Made by a program: the position numbers and the translations under genes. Below are positions 24,211-34,953 of a stretch of DNA of 64,000 nucleotides, one piece after another. Source of the DNA: Holtermannia corniformis (lineage: Eukaryota > Basidiomycota > Tremellomycetes > Holtermanniales); assembly GCA_001599935.1 (NCBI GenBank), contig BCIJ01000040.1:65171-129170 (forward strand), read 5' to 3'. Within the stretch, counting starts at the first letter, position 1, and every line of letters begins with the position of its first letter. The notes under the pieces are model-generated. The model worked only from the letters and a program-made list of their open reading frames with translations, had not been told where the DNA came from and ran no database searches.

Positions 24211-24732
24211 ATCAACGTTGATGGGTGTTGACCTACAGCTGCCGGTACGCGCACAAGACCACACAAGGGCCATCCTTCTCGAACGCCCCGTCATCTGATC
24301 AAGCTCAGGTGCGCAAAGTCCGGCCTGTGGGTAAATCCGGCTGGACGCCCAGGTCGTTCCGTGCCTGGCGAACGCTTCACCGGGTCCGGCAGTCTCAGCG
24401 CCCACCGAGCTCCACGTTGGTTGGCGTACAGGCTGCGCACGGCGACAAGCTCAAACTTGAGCACATGCAAGGGGCAATGACCTGTGGAGAAGACTCGGGC
24501 AACGGCGAGGTGCCACTGGCCGTCCGTGAGCTTTGAAAAGTGACTGTCGACGGGCAAGGCACCTCGACCAGAGTGTCGTTACAACTGGCGGTCGGCGCGC
24601 ACGCGCGTAATGAACCAGACGTGTGGCTTGACGTCCCTGACAGTTCGATCGGCATTTCCCGGCTGGTTTGTTGGGTTCATGCGAGATCCGATCCGACTTG
24701 GTCATTGCTACAACAGTGGTTGACACGCATGC

Positions 24733-25602
24733 TCAATGCGAACCCGGCGCTCGCTCGTCTTCCCGACCCGGCGCGGTTGCCTCTTTGACAATCTGCTCCA
24801 GCAATGGTTCTGCCTGGTCCACCTTGGCTGCCGTTGATGGTGTTGCTGCACCAGAGATGGGAGGTGTTGGGTAGGACGCAGCCACAGAGTGAGCGTGGGC
24901 CGTAAAGGCCTGTGCGCCGACTGCTCCCCGAGCGAACATTGCGTCGATCCTGTAAATGTCAGGATACCTCTTGTCGGTGATACGAGCTGGAACGCACTGT
25001 GGCCGCATGGCCTGTCCAAACGGTGTTGACAAGAACTCGGCTGGCAAACCTGTGATACTTTAGCACTGTCGCGCGCATCCACGCGTGAGACGCACCAGAA
25101 ATCCAGCTCGGGATCGATCCGCCAGTGAGGAACTCGACGACCTCTTGGGTAAAGTGATTGCAGTTGTGGTCGATCAAGTGGTAGCGATCACCAGTGTATG
25201 TTTCGGAGAGCTGGGCAATGTACTCTTGGAACGTTTCGGGGTCGATAGCTGCGAGAATTAGGGCGGGACGTATAGGGGTCGCAGAAACCAACCTGTCTCG
25301 CCGCAGTCGATGACTTGGTACGGAATCCCATGCTATATGAAATCAGCCCAGACTTGCGAGGGTGCCCACGCAACCGTACTACAGTCTTTCCTGGTGTCGC
25401 CTCGAAAATGCCCTGTCCGTAAAACACCTCCTTGCCGTATACGACGACCGACGTGTGCCTAACACAATGCATCAGCCATGGGGATAGGTATAGTGAGCAC
25501 TGACCAAATCCCATCCAGCTGCTTGCCCGTCAACATCAGACTCATCTGCCTAGCGAGTCCCTGCGAGAGGTCGTACACGTAGAGCTTGACGGGGTAGGAC
25601 AT
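24733..25602 (-). CDS. PPPDE (DeSI-1-type) thiol peptidase
   Basis: DeSI proteins are papain-fold cysteine peptidases that remove SUMO, and in some reports ubiquitin or palmitate, from substrates. The start [18 protein letters not shown] is nearly the human DESI1 opening. The catalytic His is in [17 protein letters not shown] (split by an intron) and the catalytic Cys is in [44 protein letters not shown] follows, as in DESI1. A disordered tail of about 70 residues ends RAPGSH. Four introns of 45-60 bp interrupt the gene. Confidence 0.9.
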
Positions 25603-26762
25603 GGCAGTGATGATGCTTGTCAGAGGAGAGAGGGACAAGTGGTATGGGACTCGTGAGTTGTTCCAAATCAACGGGTGTTGGCGACCTGGTGCAGTTGATT
25701 TGAATGACAAAGGGAGCCAGCCAGAAATCTCTGGAAACGCGCGGCGTCAGTGATCGGGTGGCGAATACGCGTCGCAGAGCATTAGGATACCAGAGCTAAT
25801 TGATTAGGAAAATGAGGTAATGGAGGCTTTATGCGACTTCGAGGCGCGGCTAGGCGTCTACGGTGGACGGATAGTGCCAGGTAGAGTTGTCGTTTTGATT
25901 CCGCAAATCGCAACCGCGAGTCGTGAACCTGGCATTGTCAACTAACCACTTGCCATTTTGCAGATTGAATTCTGATATGATCAAATCATATCAAGCTAAG
26001 GGAACTGATTGATATGCCTTTGAGCATGAAGAGGATGGCCGAAGCAATTGTCACGACCTCGGCCGGATGGCGGCTCTACAGACTATGTCCAGATCGAGAC
26101 TTGCCTAGCAACTCTCGATATTAACTGCTTCAACTTGCTGTCTCAGCAAAGCCGCACTGTGCTCATCAACCATGCGGATGATCAACAAGCAGAAGCGTTT
26201 AATCTCAGCAATGACTGGGTCTGAGGTTTCTTGGCTGTTACGAACCAAGTTGCCACTTACTTGTATGCTGCCCCTGTCTAACAACCTCTCATGTCCAGTC
26301 ATGTGACCGATCGGCTGGTCATGTGACCCTGCTGCCACCAAAAATGTCATGTGACTCACCTGTCTTCATGTGAGGGGGCTCAGCTTAACTATGCGAAAAT
26401 AACGTTAAGACTACCTAACCAAAACTTGCATGCCTAATATTGCTTGGGCACGAATTCCAGAGTCATACTACACAGTCTAGTTTGCCCTAGCTGTACTATG
26501 AATCCTACAGCCCTCTTATCAGGGCTCTAGCTAATTCACTGTCAACCTGAGAGTTGATGTTGAGTCCCTCAACTGATCAGTTGCAAAAGTGTCAACTCCG
26601 GCTTGAAGAGTCGAACTGCGAACTGCCAACAACGGAATCAAAACTCTACCTGGCACTATCCGTCCACCGTAGGCGTCGGGGGATAGACTGGGGCTGTCAT
26701 GCTATGCATGTCGACCTATACAACTCCACAACGTGCCAGGGCGCAGACTGCGGAGAACAATG
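25603..26762. other. AT-rich intergenic region
   Basis: This 1.16-kb gap is richer in A/T than its surroundings and has no credible gene. A short minus frame (26105-26359) has no family resemblance. It carries the 18-bp string shared with position 116 (at 25754-25771), three copies of GTCATGTGAC (26298-26355), and inverted-repeat-like tctgatatgatcaaatcatatcaa around 25974-25995. Confidence 0.5.
26298..26355. repeat. Three copies of GTCATGTGAC
   Basis: Perfect copies occur at 26298-26307, 26318-26327 and 26346-26355, with start-to-start spacings of 20 and 28 bp, and a partial tcatgtga follows. The unit is an E-box-like near-palindrome (CATGTG). Spacing close to two and nearly three helical turns suggests clustered binding sites, but this is inferred. 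Confidence 0.6.
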
Positions 26763-28353
26763 TTAATCTCGGTTCATGTAGGTTTCGGTGCACTGGTCTG
26801 CGCGTCCTGTGGTTCGTCTACGCTTTCGGGCAGAGCTTCGATTGGAAGGCAGCAGGCACACATTGAAGAGGGTGGAGGCTTGTTCTCGGCTGGTCTGGCG
26901 ACGTCTGCAAGGCGTCAGTGTGGTGCAGACCATTCTTCTCGACCCACATTCGGGGAGCAGCACTCTTGCTTCGATGCAGCAGCACTGTGGGGTCAGCCTC
27001 TGTTCCACAACCTGTGCGGGAGATGAATGGACATACGTTTGCGACGAATGCGTTGGTGGAAATCTGCAGCATCGTGATGGAGTCGTCGACGGTATGCCCG
27101 AGGGCAAAGTAGATGCGCAAGATCAAGGCGTGATGAAACCGTACCGGGGTGAGTGTTCTGTTCAGTCAGCACTACCGTCAGGCAGGATACTGCAGCTCAC
27201 CCTTTGCAAGTGCTCGGCCGCATGATAGTATCCTCTGGTAACCGCGTCTTGCCACTGTCCCAACTGATCGTACCGTCCTCCCGCCGTAATGGCCTCGCAT
27301 CTCTGATTTTGAGGCTCGGTGGGATGATGCCCTCGGCCTTGAGTAACCATTCGACCGGCTTGAGCGTGGCCCATTCACCATGCCGCCCGAGTTTGAGGAA
27401 CTGGTCGAGCGGCGTCATCTCACATGTCTGCTGGAGGTACAGCTTGATGGCGAAGACGGCTACCCCGGTAGGTATCGCGTCGAGGTTGACGTGTGCGCGC
27501 ACGTAGCTTCCCATTGTAAACTTGAAGATGTCAGCTTGACTGCAGCTTGGCCGTCAAGCAATGCGTACTAGATCACTCCGCAGGGAAAGCCGCCAGTCTC
27601 CAATACCGTCGACACGTCCGTGCTTCTGGACACGCAGTCGGGTCAGACCCGCCGCGTTGGGGTTGGCGACGATGGCGAGGTTCTGGATGACAGTCTGCCG
27701 AGTGCACGGCGAGTCACTTCCGAGTGGCTTTTCGGATAGAGGGGTCGGTAACACTGGCTCGTGGTCTGTAGGATCAGCATAGGGTTGACAACTGTCGGGC
27801 GAGACCCACATGCTGGATAGCTCACGATCCCGCCATTCCACCGTTTCGACGGCAGGTGTGGAACGTTGACGCGACTGCGTGCCGTGTCGACCATGATCGT
27901 CGAGTCGTCACCGTCTGCACGCCAAAACTCGACAGTGACTCTGAGCTGAGCCATGATCAACAGATCCGACGTTGCCTCCCACGTCGCCGAGCTGGATTCC
28001 ACTGGGAGAGTGAACGGGAAGGCATAGCGCACCCTAGTGTCACCCGTCTCGATTTGAGCGTCTTCACCGAGAAAGGAGAGGTAGCGTTCGTGCAGTACAC
28101 CTTGCTGTACCACTGGCCTATTAGGGTGGGTGTACCGCGCGGTGATGACCACACCGATTCGGACGCCTGCTAATCGAGTAGCCGGTGGGGTATGGACCAC
28201 TACGGTGCCCGAGAACATGGACGACGAGACATGCTCGATAAAGTCCTCATCGCTGTTGGGGGGATGGACGACGGCGAGGTCGCTATCGAGGTCGACATCG
28301 ACACTGTACAGGACTGGGCGCTCGAGTTGAAGCAGGCGCTTGAGCCCACGCAT
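26763..28353 (-). CDS. Arrestin-like protein
   Basis: The protein begins MRGLKRLLQLERPVLYSVDV. The N-terminal arrestin domain (about residues 45-170) shows SGTVVVHTPPATRLAGVRIG, then VRYAFPFTLPVESSSATWEA and LRVTVEF. The C-terminal arrestin half contains MGSYVRAHVNLDAIPTGVAV, FAIKLYLQQTCEM and, across an intron, TLTPVRFHHALILRIYFALG. Alpha-arrestins adapt ubiquitin ligases to membrane proteins in fungi. No PPxY motif was seen in the parts I could read. The intron near 27,780-27,835 and the last exon (after STNAFVAN, about 27,020) are not cleanly resolved, so the C-terminus is provisional. Confidence 0.7.
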
Positions 28354-28554
28354 GGGCGGGTGAGCAAGGAAGCGATGGCAAGGACAGTCAGCTAGCGCTC
28401 GCTGATCATCTGCTTCCGAGAGGCAGTCTAGTGAGCTTGTCCATCAGCGGCGTCTCATATTGCTTTGTTAGCGCAGTAGTCTAGAGTATCAGTAGTAGAG
28501 TGTTGAAAGGATCCAGGCAGCGTGTGTTTGGAAAAGGAAACGCAAGCCAAAGGA

Positions 28555-28690
28555 CTGTGATAAGGCCCGATTAGGCTGATTAGCATCATTAGTCAAATGT
28601 ATTAGGCTGATTAGTCAAATGCATTTGGCTGATTAGCATTGTTGATATAATGCATTAGGATTGAGCATTGTTTAGTCAAATGCATTAGGA
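28555..28690. repeat. Imperfect AT-rich tandem repeat
   Basis: The stretch repeats variants of ggctgattag, catcattagtcaaatg and gcattagga about four to five times. It contrasts with the GC-rich surroundings. It lies between the arrestin-like gene (minus) and the VAM7-type gene (plus), inside their divergent promoter. Confidence 0.65.
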
Positions 28691-28761
28691 TCAGTCCGAT
28701 GCGTTCATCGCTGGATCCTTTTCATCTCTATCTTCCACCCCCTGGCGTCGACAATCGCAGC

Positions 28762-30023
28762 ATGGCAGACGTCCAGAGCATCGCCATCATCGCAACAAGC
28801 ACCCAGTCAAACCCCAAGCCGCACACGGCATACACTATCCAGAGTGGGTTCGCACAGCTGGACGGGAAACGAGGGCAGTGTTGATGTGCAGGATGGTGCA
28901 GTCTCGACCCCGACGCGCACTTGGACAGTCCAGCGGCGCTACAATGATTTCGTCGCTCTACAGGCCGAGCTGAAGCAGTCGACTGGCAAGGAGCCGCCAG
29001 CACCGTTGCCTGGCAAACACCCGTTCAGCTTTGGCCGGAGCGTCAATGACGAAAAGGTACGTTGTGTGGGGTGAGACTCGACCATGCTGATGAAAGCAGG
29101 TTATTAGAGAGCGCCGGATCCTGCTCGAAGCGTATCTCCGCGCGATTCTCACCACCAAGGACAACCGATGGCGCACCGCGTTTGGGTTTGGCGACTTTCT
29201 CGCCATCCCGTCAACATCGTCCAATGCCCAGACGTCTTCGTCCGCCAGTGCATCCGGTCTGCCAGCCGCGCCTGACCCCAAGGCGTTTACATCGCCGACA
29301 TGGCTGTCCGAACACAACGCGTTACAATCGGTCGTGCGCACCGTCCGTGCCGCTCTGCTGAAACGTGACGCCCTCACGCTCAGTCAGATCCCGGATCTGT
29401 CGGGTGCGAGGAGCGCAAACGTGCAAGCCAAGAAGCTGCTCAAAGAGCTCAAGCCGCGTGTGGGTGCTCTTGAGAGTGGACTGGACTATATCAAGGGCTC
29501 GCTGGGCGAGGGTGAACGACGCCGGCGGCAAGGCTTGATCGCCACTCTTCGTGGCGAGATCGATAACCTTGATCGTATGGCCGAGGCTGGCGTTCGTCGT
29601 CATGAACAGCTGGGGGACATTAACCGTCAGGCGCCGCCACCGACCGCGGCCGAGTCCAACGCGCGAGAAGCTCTCCTACCGCGCTCGAGGGTATTTGGGC
29701 AACCAGCCGATCCGTCAAAGCCACAAGAATCGGCCGAGACAAGACCGCTCGACGATCAGCAGCTACTGCAGTACCAGACGACGCAGATGGCGGGTCAAGA
29801 CGAGCAGTTGACCGAGCTCAGCCGGCTGCTGAACCGCCAAAAGCTCATGGGCCACGAGATTGGCAGGGAGATTGGCGAGCAGAACGAGCTCCTCGATAGT
29901 CTCAGCGGCGAGGTCGATCGTACGGGTGCAAAGTTGGGTCGCGCGAAGCGGCAGATGAACCGGTGAGTGGAGTTGAGTTGATGACATGGGGATATCTGCT
30001 GATCGTGATGCAGCCTCAACTGA
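28762..30023 (+). CDS. VAM7: Vam7-type vacuolar SNARE with PX domain
   Basis: Vam7 is a soluble Qc-SNARE recruited to vacuoles through a PX domain that binds PI3P. The start MADVQSIAIIATST leads into the PX domain: after an intron, ISTPTRTWTVQRRYNDFVAL, then PPAPLPGKHPFSF and RERRILLEAYLRAIL. The C-terminal Qc-SNARE helix is DEQLTELSRLLNRQKLMGHE IGREIGEQNELLDSLSGEVD (read as two parts), with the central Gln in IGEQNE. There is no transmembrane segment, as expected. The last exon is tiny: after RQMNR an intron of about 50 bp leads to two codons (LN) and the stop. Confidence 0.9.
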
Positions 30024-30404
30024 TCCCAAACGCCGTGATGATCCATGACCGCTGGCTTGTACTTTACGACCCTGATGAACGCGTATAATCTCTCGTCAAT
30101 CAACCTCTCCCCATCCGCACCCCGGTCTGCCCGTCGGCGAGTGCATCCTAGTCCCCAGACGCACTCGCACGACCCTCGGCCCGCTCCGGCTGGGCCGAGC
30201 TGACCTAGAGCAAGTAGACCAGGCCTTTCAACGACACGGCATTGCCCGAGATTCTTGGTTGTCGCGACAGATACGAGGCTTACACTTTGTACGGTGGTGA
30301 TGCGACGGCTGCACGTGATCACCCGTAGTCGACTTAGGATGGCTATGGCTATGGGATGTGGGTAGCAGCACACGACTCATCACGCAGTTGCTGTTGCAGG
30401 CGGG
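30024..30404. promoter_or_regulatory. Upstream region of the SEA4 gene
   Basis: No gene is seen in these 381 bp. A cacgtgatcac motif at 30312-30322 matches the CACGTGA bHLH site seen also in the MET6 intron. Confidence 0.35.
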
Positions 30405-33400
30405 ATGCAGGCTCAGCGTCGGCTGGTAGAATGGGATCCGTTGGGATCACCCCGGTTCGTCGTCGCTGGCGGCGGGGTCACCACGAATGGGGATCTGCGC
30501 ATGTATGAGTGGTCCGAGCAGGTGCGCTGGTCGCTCGGTAGATTGGGCTACTGACACTGTGCGGTGCAGAAGGGGGAGATCCGTACGACTGGGCTGCAGG
30601 TCGATATGGGTGTTGTGAGGGTATGTGGTCGAGATGCTGCATGTCATGAAGCTGATCGCACTTGCAGTCGATTGCTTGGTCGGTGCGTCCGCTGACTAGA
30701 AACCTGTAAAGCGCTGACATGTCGTCTAGCCTCACCCTGCACACCCATACTTGCTAGCTGCAGGACTCGGCAACGGCCGAACCCACCTCATCTCCCTCTC
30801 GCCTTCAACACTCTCGCAAAGCGCACAACCGGCATCCACAACTTCAACTGCTTCCAACTCTCAACCCGCTTCGACCATCGCCGTCCTCCCAATCAAGCAC
30901 AACCGGGCCGTTACATCACTCTCCTTCTCTCCCGTGGATCCAAACTACCTCGCTTGCGGTCTCGACAAGACTCGATCCGAGTACTCGTTGCTCATCTGGG
31001 ACTTGGCAGACGCCATCTCGCGCGCACGAGATGGGAATGGCAAGCCGTTCACACGGCCCGCAGACAAGCTAGAAGTCCGCACGGCCTCGGCGATCGCAGG
31101 AGGCGTCAGTGGCAACGTGACGCCCGCAGCTGGCGAGTTGTCCCAGCCCCGGCATATCCAGCACTACTGCCCGTCAGAGACGGTCAACAGCGTTGCGTTC
31201 TTGCAAACAGACTTGTATCACTTGTTGGCGTCATCCTCGTCCAAGATCCTCAGGCTGTTCGACCTGCGCTCGCCTGCCAACGTCAATGCAGCCGCGCAAA
31301 CGGCCGGCACGGCTTCGTGGACATCTCGCGCAGTCTGGGGTCTTGCACCCGATCCCACAGATGCGAATCGCTTTGCCTCTTTCGAGGAAGGGAGCCAGGG
31401 CACCGTTCGGATCTGGGATTGCCGCAAACCGGGTACCGAGTTGCTGGGCTTTGATGCCGGCGGCGGCGGCGTCTGCAAGATATCGTGGGAGAAGGGCTGG
31501 CAGTCTCGTGGGAGGCTCGGCGTCGCGACTCGCGAAGGTGGTGTCGGCGTGTGGGACGTCATCAGCGGTACGGGCTCCAAGGCTTCAGGTCAAGGCGCCG
31601 ACGAGTGGACAATCTTGGCTTCCGCCAAAAGCACACCGAGGCCAGACCAGGCGCTGCAGTCGTTTACGTTCGCATACGGCGCATCGTCAACAAGGCAGAC
31701 GAATCTGTTGGTGATCTCGAGAGATGGCACGATGGGCATCGGCGCCCTCGGCGAGAGTCCTGGGGTGCGTCGTGTGATGCTGCATAGCTTGTACTGAGCA
31801 AGGCCGTAGATCTGTACAGGCTCACAACAAGACATTGCCGTCTTTGCAACGCACAAGCTTGATCCGAGGGTCATCGCGCCAGCTACTCTGGCAGATCTCA
31901 GCTCTCCTACCCGGCGTGGACCGTCACAACCCGCTTCGCCTTCCGGCCATGAGAACGACTGCTCGTCGACCGAGGATGAAGACGAGGATGATGACGCGGT
32001 ATCCGCGACCAACCTCGATCTCCCGCGTCAGAATCGATTCCAACTCGCCCCGGATCGCATCTCTCGTCTCCGGATCGAGGATTCGGCGCTGGCGCGGTCT
32101 CGGAGCCCATCAACGATCCGGAATGTCCCGTTTGCTACTGCGGACACGTCTAGCCGAAGGAGCGATGTGCAACCAGCGACGGCTACGGGCTTGCGAACAG
32201 ATGACGATGGCTTGGAGCTGAAAGAGTGGCGGACCCTGCTTGGAGTCGATGTCGGCACCGTTATGCGGCGGCGGGCAGAGCTGGGGTATGGGCTTGACGA
32301 CGTGAGTATCGCGCTTGTTATATCGGGTTCGTGGTGACAACCGCAGTTGAGAGCCAATGCTGCCGTTGGAGGCCGGTTACCACGCTTCGAGACGATTGCG
32401 GGGATCTGGGAGTGGCTCGCTCGTAAGTTGCCATCAAGCCATCATCGTGTCCTGACTCGTAGCAGACTTTACCGAGCTCATGGGCCCCATCAAAAGCAAG
32501 TACGACAACTACAACTTTACGTACCAAGGCGTCTGCGGTATCTGGTTCGGCGTTCCTACAGACCAAGAGGTCGAACAGGCCGTGCGGCAGGGGAAACGTC
32601 CACAAGCGCTCCTAAAGCCATATAGCAACCTTGAACCCAATCAGCCACTGCCAGCAAACGACCTGCTTGCGCAAACGTCACCCGCGTGGACAGCAGCTTT
32701 ACGTGCGCAAACCCTGTCAGGTCGGTCTGCCGCGCCATCACGCCGTAGCCCGGCATCGCGCCACTCGGAGCTTGAGGTGAACGATCCAGAGTACTCGGCA
32801 GCTCTTACTGCGCTCAATGCTCGACATGGCGGTGCGCTGAGTCATGCCGACCCCTCAGAGATCCGATTCCCGCCGACGGCAAAGAGTGCACAGCGAAGGC
32901 GGATCTTGGCGATATGTGGAGAGTCGTTTGGCGAGGGGCTCGCTGCAGAGGTCAAGAGGTGTGTTCATAGTGGGTGACAACGGGCCAATACTGACTCGAC
33001 AACAGGTTGGAGCGGGATGGCCAGCGTACCAAGGCTGCTTGTTGGGCATGTTTCGGTGGCGATACTGAAAAGGCCATCCAGATCCTGATCCATAGTCCGA
33101 GTGAGTCGATCATTGGCCCCTACCCGGCAGTCTTGACGCACCAGATGAGCAGCATCGCCTGATGGCCGCGACCATTGCTGGATTTCACGCGCAATCCTCG
33201 AGCGACAACGTTTCTAGCTTTTGGCACGATCACTGGCAAAAGCTGGTCATGAACTTGGACGACAGCTACTTGAGAGCCATGTTGACCAAGATTGCGAGCC
33301 GTGACTGGGCAGAGGTGAGAAGGATTGTAGCTGTCATGACCAAAGCTGAAAGAGTGCCAGGTCATGTCGGACGAAGCACTGCCGCTCATGGACCGCGTCA

Positions 33401-34421
33401 GCATTGCGGTGCGCTTTCGCTCCGACGACGAGGTATGTCGAGGCAATCGCGAGCTCGGGTCAGCTGACATCCGCCCCAGCTGTCCGTCTGGCTGCGCGAA
33501 CGTGAAAAACGCTGCCACTACCACGGGTCACTACACGGTCTCGTCCTCACCGGCTTCACCTCGTCTGGGTTGTCCTTGGTTCAAAGCTGGCTCGACCGGT
33601 CAAGCGACTTGCAGACGGCTGCGTTGCTCGCCTCGTTTTTCATCCCAGGGCGTCTGACGCTCGCCGAGCGAGCTCAGCTAGATCGATGGCAGGACAGCTA
33701 CCGGGATCTCCTCGACTCGTGGCGGCGATTCCACGATCGATGCTTATTCGACATGGGACGTGGCAAGATTCGAAGGCAGCTTGGAGGCGAGGGGATGGCG
33801 GACAGGGTGGCGCCGATGCAGGTCCTGGTCGTGTGCCCTGTGTGAGTCGCTCGGGGATGCTGTGGTCGATGCTGACGACGAGCAGATGCCACAACCTCAT
33901 CACCAAGCAGACGCACGAGCAGCTGTTGCGCAAGAGCGCGATTCGTAAAGTTGGCTCGCATACAGTCAGGGTACGCGGTCAAGGGTGTACAGGCCAAGGC
34001 TGACATGTCGAGACCTCGTCGTGTTTGTATTGCGGGACGGTGCTACCGCGATGTGTGATCTGTGAGTGACTATATCGTCTTCGACTGGAGCACGCCGCTG
34101 ATGCAGCGCAGGCTTGCTCCATGTCACGCACCAGACAGCGACCGATGTACCAGACGACTCGAGCATACCCGGAGGTGCGCTTTGTGGAGCGCAATGGATA
34201 CTGCGCTGACCGGCTGACAGACACCATCGACCAAGCATACGTCTACTGTCAGACGTGCGTGATTGCTCGCAACCCTGTCTTGGACTGACGCTCGTAGTTG
34301 TCGACATGGCGGCCACTCTGCACACATCTTGCAATGGTTTCATGGCACAGGACCCAACGGCGAACCGGCCCACGACATGTGCGCCGTCTCGGATTGTACA
34401 TGTCGTTGCTCATCCATATGA
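30405..34421 (+). CDS. SEA4: SEA complex subunit Sea4 / GATOR2 subunit Mio
   Basis: Sea4/Mio belongs to the SEACAT/GATOR2 complex, which regulates TORC1 on the vacuole. The start MQAQRRLVEWDPLGSPRFVV leads into an N-terminal WD40 propeller: SIAWSPHPAHPYLLAAGLGN, VTSLSFSPVDPNYLACG, SVAFLQTDLYHLLASSSSK, RIWDCRKPG. A middle alpha-solenoid follows (LERDGQRTKAACWACFGGDT, SLVQSWLDRSSDLQTAALLA). The C-terminal zinc region combines VCPVCHNLI, SSCLYCGTVLPRCVIC and a RING-like CRHGGHSAHILQWF...HDMCAVSDCTCRC, as in Mio. About a dozen introns are needed. I chose the start because it precedes the first propeller strand, and upstream frames give nothing similar. Identity is strong; a few middle exon edges are approximate. 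Confidence 0.9.
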
Positions 34422-34449
34422 CATTGCTGTACAACTCTGGTCATGGCTT

Positions 34450-34860
34450 TCACGCCTTTGAGAGTGCCAGTACGAGTAGCCAGCCTCCGACGATGAGGTG
34501 GGTGATCAGGTGTACCCAGGGCCCTCCCATGTCCATACCACCATCCTTTGCACGGATCCGACCGATAGCTCGAGCGCTGGGTCCGAGGTGGTAGACGCCG
34601 AACGCGCACGCCAGCTTGTTCGCCAGGGCTGGAGTGATATCGTTGGAGAAGGCGATGAAGAACGCCGTGAGCGAGCTCGAGAGCAGGAGCAGTGCATAGC
34701 TGAGCAGGATGGCCGGCAGGGATGGTACCGACGGCGAGTTGGATGGTGATGCGTAGAGTGGATGGGCCAGTCGGAGCGAGAGCCGGGTAAAGTGGATAGC
34801 AGGAGGGAGCGCGAGCAGACCATGGAGGAGGAACGCAGAGTGCGCCATGATGATAGCCAT
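34450..34860 (-). CDS. Small four-helix membrane protein, orphan
   Basis: An intronless frame of 136 codons starts MAIIMAHSAFLLHGLLALPP. Hydrophobic segments at about residues 5-25, 50-75, 80-100 and 115-135 (LPAILLSYALLLLSSSLTAF; WVHLITHLIVGGWLLVLAL) suggest four membrane spans. An upstream in-frame ATG at 34923 would add an Arg-rich stretch of 21 residues and leave only about 30 bp to the divergent RFC1 start, so the internal start is preferred. It converges on SEA4 with 28 bp between stops. The family is not recognised. Confidence 0.6.
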   Translation of the reverse strand: MAIIMAHSAFLLHGLLALPPAIHFTRLSLRLAHPLYASPSNSPSVPSLPAILLSYALLLLSSSLTAFFIAFSNDITPALANKLACAFGVYHLGPSARAIGRIRAKDGGMDMGGPWVHLITHLIVGGWLLVLALSKA

Positions 34861-34953
34861 CCGTCGTCGTCGTCGCCGTTGGTGACGCGTGATGAGAGCG
34901 TCGCGTCCATCGACAACGACCACTTGATCATCTTGGCATCAACGATAGCTCCC

